Below, one piece after another: positions 41,131 to 48,535 of a stretch of 64,000 bases of DNA. This stretch comes from a virus. Below the pieces are notes generated by a model. The model was not told the origin of the DNA. It saw only the letters and a list, made by a program, of their open reading frames with translations, and made no database searches. The stretch's first letter is position 1. Each line of letters opens with the position of its first letter. The position numbers were made by a program, and so were the translations under genes. The stretch is from positions 1 through 64,000 of IMG/VR virus record IMGVR_UViG_3300036981_000255, one strand, 5' to 3'.

Positions 41131-41487
41131 AAAGAAGAAGGGCGTTTCATTGTAATTTATACAGAACAAGACTTATCAAGCAAATTATTAAAACAAAATA
41201 TTGTCAAATTGTCTGGAACAGACATAACAAACAAAACACGTCATAAAACAAGTGAGAATCGTTCCAAAGAAACAAGGTTACATCGTTTTTGAAGTGGTCT
41301 ATGAAGTCAAAGAAATTCCAAAAAAGAAAGACAATAAACGTTACCTTTCAATAGACTTAGGCATCAACAATCTATCAACGTTATCAAAGCACAAATCATC
41401 AACGGTAAACCACTAAAATCAATAAACCAAATTTCCAATAAACAAGTATCAAAACTGAAATCAATTATCACAACGATAAATAAAAAA
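41131..41487 (+). pseudogene. decayed TnpB fragment of a different lineage
   Basis: Three reading frames are needed to follow it: EEGRFIVIYTEQDLSSKLLK, then QVRIVPKKQGYIVFEVVYEV and RYLSIDLGINNLST (RuvC-I), then IINGKPLKSINQISNKQVSK. This is the classic order of the 'INGKPLKSINQ' TnpB lineage, unlike copies 1 and 2. Two frameshifts and both ends missing, so it is dead. It lies between the tail-tube remnant and the intact tube gene. Confidence 0.8.
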
Positions 41488-41979
41488 CTAGTAAAGTCTT
41501 AGGCAACGTTGTGGTTGTATAGTAAATGAAATTTCACGGACTTTTGCATCACCATAACTAAATTCACCAAAATCTAATTCACCTGTTACAATGGCATTTT
41601 CAATCAACCATTTAGATACTGCTACACCAGTTGGGTCTAATAGTTCAAGTTCAAGATTTTTTGCGCATCCTATATTGTATCCCATACGACCTGTGGCAGA
41701 TTCAGCGTGAAGACGTACCCACTCCATCAATGCTTCACCTTGAGAGGGTGCAACAAAATCTCTAACTTTTATTGCCATTTCTTTCCACTCATACGAGCCA
41801 TTCACGTATGTTTTAGTATTTAAAAAAGCAATATCAATTTTTTGCAAGGACATTTTCGGTGAACCGCAAGATATTAATGACCATGTTTGAATACCAACAT
41901 CTGATGGAAAACGTAAAATCCAACGATTTGTTAGCATAATTTCATATTGCAAAGGACTTTTTAATAGTAAATCCGCCAT
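41488..41979 (-). CDS. tail tube protein (T4 gp19-like)
   Basis: 163 aa, same size as T4 gp19. NRWILRFPSDVGIQTWSLIS near the N-terminus, LELLDPTGVAVSKWLIENA and FGEFSYGDAKVREISFTIQP match gp19-type tube subunits, which stack inside the sheath. The protein at 62031-62543 is a diverged relative. Sheath and tube are separated by two other genes. Its 3' end holds the uninserted equivalent of the TnpB-2 site (TAAAGT|CTTAGGCA). Confidence 0.88.
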   Translation of the reverse strand: MADLLLKSPLQYEIMLTNRWILRFPSDVGIQTWSLISCGSPKMSLQKIDIAFLNTKTYVNGSYEWKEMAIKVRDFVAPSQGEALMEWVRLHAESATGRMGYNIGCAKNLELELLDPTGVAVSKWLIENAIVTGELDFGEFSYGDAKVREISFTIQPQRCLRLY

Positions 41980-42110
41980 GATAATCAGTAAGTTATATAT
42001 TTTATTTGTTCTTTGTTGTTGCTCAATTTTGGCAACCTCTTTTTTATTCCAAAGATAAACTTTATGAATCTTTATATTAAATATCAGTCAAATGATTTTT
42101 TTTATAATCA

Positions 42111-42296
42111 TCAGACAGGATTACAAACAACCGCACAAGTGAATGTCAATGCTTGAACATTTGGGCATTGTTGTGCTTGTTTTGCAGTAATCTGTGTATT
42201 CGTCATTATATCAAAATAAACCACAGACGTTGTAACAGTTCCATCTGGATTCATCATATTGATTGTCATTTTTCTAATGTTATCGCAATTAATCAT
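42111..42296 (-). CDS. hypothetical protein, 61 aa
   Basis: MINCDNIRKMTINMMNPDGT, then a Cys-containing beta-rich tail ending TCAVVCNPV. Lies between the tail tube and the 507-aa gene. Possibly a small virion protein; not recognised. Confidence 0.55.
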   Translation of the reverse strand: MINCDNIRKMTINMMNPDGTVTTSVVYFDIMTNTQITAKQAQQCPNVQALTFTCAVVCNPV

Positions 42297-42303
42297 AAGA
42301 TAT

Positions 42304-43827
42304 TTATTTTCTTTTTCTTTTTCTTTTGTTCTTGTTTGCTTTGAGCGCTTCTTGCTCTCTCAACTTTTTCATCGTTAATTTGATGAAAATTTCAACATTA
42401 CCTTTTACGTGGTTTACAACTGATTCATCTGTGAAAATTTTCTCTAACACATTGGACATTGATTTGAATGCTTCGTCTTTAAGATAAAGTCCTCGTGAGT
42501 TCTTGACAACATATTTTAAAATCGGTAAAGTCACAATTTCAGCAACTCTTGAAACACTTCTTCCATCAATAATGTTTTCAATATCTTGGTAATCCATACC
42601 AAAAACAGCCGTTTTGACTTCACGTTTGATTTCAGTTCGTAAATTTGGAAGATTGTCAAGAATACCATCCAATATTTTCCACTTATTCCGTTCAATTGAA
42701 CCCTTCAAATGCCTACCTTTAAACTCGTCATATTTATCACTAAAATACCCTTCAGACATTTGATTATTCATCAGTTTTTTCACACCTAAAACATCACCAA
42801 CATCAAGCAACGTTATCAACATCTTATGAATATTTTGTTTATCAATAGTGTTCAATTTTTCCATTGAATCAACAAACATTTTACTGATTTGATTACCGAT
42901 ATTAGAATCTAAATTTAAACTATCAAAAAACTTGTCCAAGTTTTCTTCACCATCATCAATAATTTTTACCAACTCTTTAATTTCAGGCGCAATAAAATCT
43001 TTGGCAGTTACTTCATTCAATAGTTTATCATAAATATCATAAGATTCATTTTTATTCGCTTGACTTTGCAAAAAACTGATGATTTCACGATATTTAGGGA
43101 CAAATGATTTTTTAACCCAATTGGAATATGTTTCTTTGTATTGTTTGAACTGTCCAATAGACTTTTCATCATTCATTTGACTTTCAACATTGTCGAAAAC
43201 ATTTAAAATGTTGTCATTTGATTTTCTACTAACTCCACTTGATTGTGGTTGGGCAGTTTTTGCATTTGGCAACACACTAGAAATCAAATCTTGGTATTCT
43301 TTTGAATTTGAAAGGTCTTGTAATTTACCTTTTAAAACTTTCTCAAGATTTGTCTGCAACATCTCACGAACTTTACCATTTCTCACAACTTCTCCAAGGG
43401 CTTCAAACACATGTCTATCGAGTTCACTATTACCAGTGGATACTTTGGACATTAATGGTGTATATTGACGGATTTTACCGCCTATGGATGCTTCACCGAA
43501 TGTCTTATCAACAAAGTAAGAAAGCATTGGAATCCCTATAAGTCTAAAGACGTTTTGATAGTCCGTAGAGTTTGGATTTTTTTGATAATCAGTCAACGTT
43601 TTTAAAATATCAACGTTTGATTTCCCTGCTTCAATTAACTTTTTGTACAAATATTTTGCAAATTCGCCTTCAAATGTTTGTGAAAGAATAGATGCAATTT
43701 TTTTGTTATTGATACTTTGTTCTGACGAGCCGAAATTACGAATCTTGTTCAATACAGATTTGGGGTCAATTTCATTCAATTGACCCCTCTGTTCAAGTTT
43801 TATTTGTTCAAGTATGTAATCTCGCAC
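42304..43827 (-). CDS. putative internal virion protein, 507 aa, with leader-like N-terminus
   Basis: GTG start (MRDYILEQIKLEQRGQLNE, then IDPK). The leader ends L-N-E like those of other tagged proteins. The body is helical with many Asn and Lys, and the C-terminus is strongly basic (KANKNKRKRKRK), suited to DNA contact. It follows the sheath gene by 13 nt. No enzymatic motif recognised. It may be a capsid-internal protein or a tail structural protein. Confidence 0.6.
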   Translation of the reverse strand: MRDYILEQIKLEQRGQLNEIDPKSVLNKIRNFGSSEQSINNKKIASILSQTFEGEFAKYLYKKLIEAGKSNVDILKTLTDYQKNPNSTDYQNVFRLIGIPMLSYFVDKTFGEASIGGKIRQYTPLMSKVSTGNSELDRHVFEALGEVVRNGKVREMLQTNLEKVLKGKLQDLSNSKEYQDLISSVLPNAKTAQPQSSGVSRKSNDNILNVFDNVESQMNDEKSIGQFKQYKETYSNWVKKSFVPKYREIISFLQSQANKNESYDIYDKLLNEVTAKDFIAPEIKELVKIIDDGEENLDKFFDSLNLDSNIGNQISKMFVDSMEKLNTIDKQNIHKMLITLLDVGDVLGVKKLMNNQMSEGYFSDKYDEFKGRHLKGSIERNKWKILDGILDNLPNLRTEIKREVKTAVFGMDYQDIENIIDGRSVSRVAEIVTLPILKYVVKNSRGLYLKDEAFKSMSNVLEKIFTDESVVNHVKGNVEIFIKLTMKKLREQEALKANKNKRKRKRK

Positions 43828-43840
43828 TTTTCGTTATTTG

Positions 43841-46800
43841 TTAAATATTTGTAAAATCAACCCCTACTGGTGAAAGCACAAATTCAATGTTGATGTACTC
43901 TAAAGTTCTAATAGGTTGAATCGCAATTTTACAATTCATGGCATTACTATTGAAACTATCGGCTGAACGGTCAATTTGAATTTGATAATCAAAAATACCA
44001 CGTTCATCACGGATGTTCGCCAAAATCGGATTCACAAGATTTTCAAATTGTCTTCTGACTTCTTCATCGTTTTGTTCAAACAATAATGTTAAAGACACAT
44101 CTTCAATTAAACGTCTCATGTACAAGATTAAACGTCTAACGTTGATACGGTCAAGAGCAGATTCTGCAATTTGTAGATTTTTATTACCCCAAATATACAC
44201 TGGGCTAGTTCCGTTTGCTTGTTTGAGTGTGATAAGTGAATTGATACGTCCTTCAAATAAAGCATCACGCTCATCGAATGTCAATTTCTTTCTCGCTTGT
44301 CTAAATTCAGTTTCACCTATTTTTGTACCAGCAGCAGCGCCCCAAGGTTTTCTCAATTTATCATTCAAAGCAAAAATACGCATCGCTTCAGCAGTGGGTG
44401 GCAACCACAAATAAACATTGTTCACTTCATCAAACATTTGACCCCAAGGAAAATACGTTGCTGTATAACTTGAGTCAAACAAACCATCAATTACACCAGC
44501 AGCATCTTTTGCTTTTAAAGTTTGTCCACCTGAATCTTGGTCAAGAGTAGTTGTAACGTAGAATGTATCACAACGCTCGTTTTCAACCATATCAATAGTT
44601 TCTTCGATAAGGTCAGTGTTTTCAGTTGTGTTCAAATTAGGTGTTGCCAACAAGTTCATACGAATTTCATCTCTATTCGCTAGAACTCTGATACCTTCCA
44701 AATATGCGTAAAAGTCAGAATTGATAACAGTTTGACCGTTATTGATATTTTCAGAAGAATATACACCAAAATTTCCACTGACTAAACCTTTTTGTCCAAG
44801 GCTTCCTTTTACAGAATATTGGTCTGTGTTTGTACGTCTTTTTCTATGAATATCCCAACCGTCAAAGCCACCATAAACCATCATTGTGAATTTTCTTGCG
44901 AAAACTTGTTCGTAATCAGTACCAACCATGTCAGATTCGTTTTGGAACGCAAATTCACCTCTGTCAAACTCTACAGCTCCAAAGCCTTCAACTGTTACCC
45001 CTGTGGCATTAACGTCCATGTGGAATCCATGTGTTGAACCTGTCCAAAATGGCAAATCTGGGTCAGATGGAACACCTTTATAAGTGAAAAAGTCAGCGTC
45101 AAAACCTAATGTGTCTGTAAATCCAAGGTAAACTTGACGTATTCTGTCAAAATCTTCGTACTTAGTTTTATAAACAATTTGCGGAGCTAAAGCACACTCG
45201 TAATCACGAACAGGATAGCCTTCAAAACCTGCTGGGAATGATTCATCTTGACATTGAACACCCATTTCAATCATAATGTGCTTACTTTGCAACACATGGT
45301 CTCCATCGACTGTACCAATACGTCTTGCGATATAGTTGGTATCATTGGCTCTCAACGTAACGTTTGTGAAACTTTCCAAAACCACAGGACGTTTATCTGT
45401 ATCACCATAAGAACGAACTTGAACATCAAAAGATTTTTTGTCAGGTCTTATGTTTGTAATAGACACTTTAACATCAGTGTTTGCAGCATCACCATCAGAA
45501 AATGTATGGAAACGGAACAAACGGAACACTCTGTTACCACGAAGCTCGGATACAACCCAAGGTGTCATAGCAGGTTGATATGGCTCTTTGTAATCGTCCA
45601 AATCTTGTGTATAACAAACAGTCGGCTTGATACAATAAATCAAACCATTTTCGTACAAATAATTGAATGTTGTACCAAAAAATTCCTCCAAATATAACTG
45701 TGTTGCAGGTGGGCAACAAGGAATAAATTGTGTAAATACACGTAGAATGAAATTCTTTTTGGTTTTGTCCAATGATACGTTGTATTCAAAAGCAACACCA
45801 TTTCTGTTTGTTCCTTTGATTAAGAAATCGTCCAATGGTTTTATAATGCCACCATCCAATGATTCAATAGTGACAACATTTCCTTCAACCGCAAAATTTA
45901 GAATTTCATCTCCGTCATAAGTTGCAAATGAACGAATCAAAGCAACAATAGTGTTATCGTATTGAGCATAAGGTGTTCCTGACAATTCAATAACAGTTCC
46001 ACTAAACTCGTGTGTCACTAAACCCGATGGAATTTGGGAAACCACTTGTTGTGTTGTGCCAGAAACCACCGAAGTTGTGATGATAGTTGTACCAGTTGTG
46101 ATAGTGAAATTGACACCTTGAATGGTTTCACAGTCATAAACTGCTGCGTTTCCTGCCAAGTCGCAAATTTTATATTCACCGCCACTGAAAACGTCACCGT
46201 TAGGGAAGAAAATCGAACCATTTTCAATCACTATAGAACCGTCAACATTATGTGTAATTGTTCCACCGACTAAAGTTACAATTCCAGATTCTACAATGGT
46301 AAGTTCATTTGTATCAACGTTTTGAACAACCATTGGGTTAGTAACTGTAATAACAAATGTACTATCAGTAGTAACTGTACCACCACTATAAAGCACAAGA
46401 CAATTTTGAACTTCACTTGGGACATCAATTGTAACACCAACAGCAGTTTCACCTGTGATACAAATATAAGTTTCTTCTGATGTCAGCAATTGCATGGTAA
46501 ATCTTGCGCCTGTGAAGGTTGAACAATCGCCCATCAATGTATTCCCCAAAGAAACTGATTGACCAGTCGCCAAATCTGCTCCACCGAAAACAGTAGTTGC
46601 AATTTCACCTGCATCATACAAATCTTGCAAAACGGTGTTGCTGAAAGTTACGTTAGAAACTGCGCCATTTGCATACTTGATAGTAGCAGTGAAAGCAGAA
46701 GTTGAAGTTGTTGTGATAGTTGCAGGGTCAAGTGATGCGCCAAAAGAAATACCCCAAGAATCACCAGCATCATATCCTGTGAATCCTAAAATTCTACTGA

Positions 46801-47074
46801 CGAATAGTTGGTCTGATTCTTTCAAATATTGTTTTGCAATATACGACCCTTCGTAAATCGGTTGTTGACCTTCTGCATATTTACAAGCATCCAAATCTCC
46901 AAAGCATTGTTTGAAAAGGGAATAAGTATTAATTGCGATAGGTGTAAATGCACGTCCTTTGGGAAACTCACCAGCTATACCCAACGATGTTATACCAAAG
47001 TTTTGAGTGGTGAAAGTTAAGTCAGTTTCAGTAAAATTTATAGACGGACTAAGATTTGGTCTTTGAGTTGCCAT
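43841..47074 (-). CDS. tail sheath protein (T4 gp18-like), enlarged
   Basis: 1077 aa, against about 660 in T4. N-terminus MATQRPNLSPSINFTETDLT… GEFPKGRAFTPIAINTYSLF and C-terminal third (PWGAAAGTKIGETEFRQARK, LINSLITLKQ-like region, IDRSADSFNSNAMNCKIAIQ, EFVLSPVGVDFTNI) are the conserved sheath core. The C-terminal part provides contraction contacts. About residues 130-430 are a Thr/Val/Gly-rich insertion of beta type, probably surface domains. The late-type motif CAAATATTTATAAT lies 17 nt upstream. Confidence 0.9.
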   Translation of the reverse strand: MATQRPNLSPSINFTETDLTFTTQNFGITSLGIAGEFPKGRAFTPIAINTYSLFKQCFGDLDACKYAEGQQPIYEGSYIAKQYLKESDQLFVSRILGFTGYDAGDSWGISFGASLDPATITTTSTSAFTATIKYANGAVSNVTFSNTVLQDLYDAGEIATTVFGGADLATGQSVSLGNTLMGDCSTFTGARFTMQLLTSEETYICITGETAVGVTIDVPSEVQNCLVLYSGGTVTTDSTFVITVTNPMVVQNVDTNELTIVESGIVTLVGGTITHNVDGSIVIENGSIFFPNGDVFSGGEYKICDLAGNAAVYDCETIQGVNFTITTGTTIITTSVVSGTTQQVVSQIPSGLVTHEFSGTVIELSGTPYAQYDNTIVALIRSFATYDGDEILNFAVEGNVVTIESLDGGIIKPLDDFLIKGTNRNGVAFEYNVSLDKTKKNFILRVFTQFIPCCPPATQLYLEEFFGTTFNYLYENGLIYCIKPTVCYTQDLDDYKEPYQPAMTPWVVSELRGNRVFRLFRFHTFSDGDAANTDVKVSITNIRPDKKSFDVQVRSYGDTDKRPVVLESFTNVTLRANDTNYIARRIGTVDGDHVLQSKHIMIEMGVQCQDESFPAGFEGYPVRDYECALAPQIVYKTKYEDFDRIRQVYLGFTDTLGFDADFFTYKGVPSDPDLPFWTGSTHGFHMDVNATGVTVEGFGAVEFDRGEFAFQNESDMVGTDYEQVFARKFTMMVYGGFDGWDIHRKRRTNTDQYSVKGSLGQKGLVSGNFGVYSSENINNGQTVINSDFYAYLEGIRVLANRDEIRMNLLATPNLNTTENTDLIEETIDMVENERCDTFYVTTTLDQDSGGQTLKAKDAAGVIDGLFDSSYTATYFPWGQMFDEVNNVYLWLPPTAEAMRIFALNDKLRKPWGAAAGTKIGETEFRQARKKLTFDERDALFEGRINSLITLKQANGTSPVYIWGNKNLQIAESALDRINVRRLILYMRRLIEDVSLTLLFEQNDEEVRRQFENLVNPILANIRDERGIFDYQIQIDRSADSFNSNAMNCKIAIQPIRTLEYINIEFVLSPVGVDFTNI

Positions 47075-47090
47075 TCAATGTAAGTTTTTT

Positions 47091-47104
47091 ATTATAAATA
47101 TTTG
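47091..47104 (-). promoter_or_regulatory. candidate late promoter of the sheath gene (CAAATATTTATAAT)
   Basis: Minus-strand CAAATATTTATAAT, 17 nt before the sheath ATG. The best example of the motif; the same 13-14 bases precede the tube-like gene at 62543 and the plus-strand gene at 52364. Confidence 0.65.
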
Positions 47105-47124
47105 ACTTTTTTCAAATGTTTGAC

Positions 47125-47454
47125 CTATATTACTACATCGCAACTATTGACAATCTTTATTGTTGGAGAAAAATCACAATCTCCATTGACATAAACTGTT
47201 TTCAAACGGAAGTAATTGATTTCATTTTTTGTCAAGCAAGAATATTGCTGCTTTGGCATATCTATCAATGCTTTGTCAAAAGATATAAAATCAAATCCGT
47301 TTGGGCTATATTGAATTTCAATGGATTTGATATTTTCATTAGTATTATGCTGAACGTTTAAATAGATAACGCAATTGTCTGAATATCCTTCAATAGTTTG
47401 AGCGTTGACGGCAAAAGACATTAAGGAAAGCCAAATGGCTAAAATGAGTTTCAT
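47125..47454 (-). CDS. small secreted protein, 109 aa
   Basis: Signal peptide MKLILAIWLSLMSFAVNAQ, predicted cut after VNA. The mature domain is beta-rich with Cys in DNCVIYLN, YSCLTKN, GDCDFSP and NSCDVV. The fold suggests a small fibronectin-like domain (SIEIQYSPNGFDFISFDKAL). Lies between sheath and neck genes with its own promoter motif. Unusual for a phage; could act in the periplasm or as a decoration exported by the host. Confidence 0.6.
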   Translation of the reverse strand: MKLILAIWLSLMSFAVNAQTIEGYSDNCVIYLNVQHNTNENIKSIEIQYSPNGFDFISFDKALIDMPKQQYSCLTKNEINYFRLKTVYVNGDCDFSPTIKIVNSCDVVI

Positions 47455-47480
47455 TTGAATTTTTAGATTTATATATGTAA

Positions 47481-47494
47481 ATTATAAATATATG
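47481..47494 (-). promoter_or_regulatory. candidate late promoter of the secreted protein gene
   Basis: Minus-strand CATATATTTATAAT, 27 nt before the start. Confidence 0.5.
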
Positions 47495-47510
47495 TGTATT
47501 CTATAAAAAA

Positions 47511-48518
47511 TTACAATTTACGTCCACAAACCTTAATATTGACCACATTGTTGCCAATGTTGTGTGCCACAATCAATTCATCAGACCTTCTCACAACAAA
47601 AGGCAATTGAACTATAGAACCATTGACAAAATAATCGTAATCATTTGACGGATTTTGATTGTCATAATATAATTCTAAATCCATTGGAATTTTTATTGTT
47701 TTACTTTTGCCAGTTTTTTTTGTGAATTTGAAATTGAAACATAGGTCACAATCTGCATTTTCAGTTGTAATAACACACTCGTTGGGGTTGGGTTTACCTG
47801 TTTCAATAGCTAACGTTATTTTGTCAACAGAAGATAATTTTTTATAATCTTCTTCACGAAGCAAATACCCTTTGAGTGTCATGGTATAAGTCTTGTGATA
47901 GTAACGTCTTTTGTCAATATTTGAAGTTTCTGATGAATCGTCCATTGATTCCAAATAAAGTGGCATATAATGTCCATTGACTTGAATATAATATTGAGCT
48001 TCTTTGAAATTGTGCAAAACAAGTTCGTCCATTCTATTCAATTCTTCAATAAATCGACAAAAGATATGAATTTTATATCCAACGTCAATATTGACTGGCT
48101 GTGGAATTTGATAATATTCTACTGATGTTTTGCCATTCTTTAGAATGGGTCTTCGCCATAGATTGAAGGTGGGTGTGCTTGGAACGTTGTAGTTTCCTCC
48201 TAAATTCGTACCCTTCTTAGTAGATTCCCGAACAAGCGCAATGAATGGCAGTTTCACAGTGTTTGTATTATCTGTGTTTTGCCAAAGGCTCATGTGTTCT
48301 GCATATCTTTCAATTGAAAAAATGGAAATCGTTGGAATTTTAACACCATTTGAAACAATTTCAAAGCCATTTTCAAAAGCCAATTTTACACATCTATCCA
48401 TATCGTCTAAATGGATACCCTTTGGAAAAAAGGTATCTCCTTTGACAATATTTTTGACAAGTTGTGTTGCTTGTTCTTTACCTTGTAGAATTTGTTTGAC
48501 TTTTATTGTTTTTTTCAT
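47511..48518 (-). CDS. putative neck/tail-completion protein (gp15-like position)
   Basis: 335 aa. Core FNLWRRPILKNGKTSVEYYQ, IPQPVNIDVGYKIHIFCRFI, EAQYYIQVNGHYMPLYLESM and RRYYHKTYTMTLKGYLL follow the pattern of tail terminator or sheath-stabiliser proteins in T4-like phages (P-V-x-I-x-Y, then a 'ghYM' segment, then G-Y). Located between portal and sheath, where such genes usually are. Exact T4 equivalent (gp3 or gp15) cannot be decided by eye. Confidence 0.55.
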   Translation of the reverse strand: MKKTIKVKQILQGKEQATQLVKNIVKGDTFFPKGIHLDDMDRCVKLAFENGFEIVSNGVKIPTISIFSIERYAEHMSLWQNTDNTNTVKLPFIALVRESTKKGTNLGGNYNVPSTPTFNLWRRPILKNGKTSVEYYQIPQPVNIDVGYKIHIFCRFIEELNRMDELVLHNFKEAQYYIQVNGHYMPLYLESMDDSSETSNIDKRRYYHKTYTMTLKGYLLREEDYKKLSSVDKITLAIETGKPNPNECVITTENADCDLCFNFKFTKKTGKSKTIKIPMDLELYYDNQNPSNDYDYFVNGSIVQLPFVVRRSDELIVAHNIGNNVVNIKVCGRKL

Positions 48519-48535
48519 TAACGATTAATAAAAAG

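Noticed and set aside
47091-47104. Reading the motif as a classical T4 late box TATAAATA
   Set aside because: TATAAATA is on the strand opposite to the gene in every case, including the plus-strand operon, so the orientation is wrong for a T4-type box.
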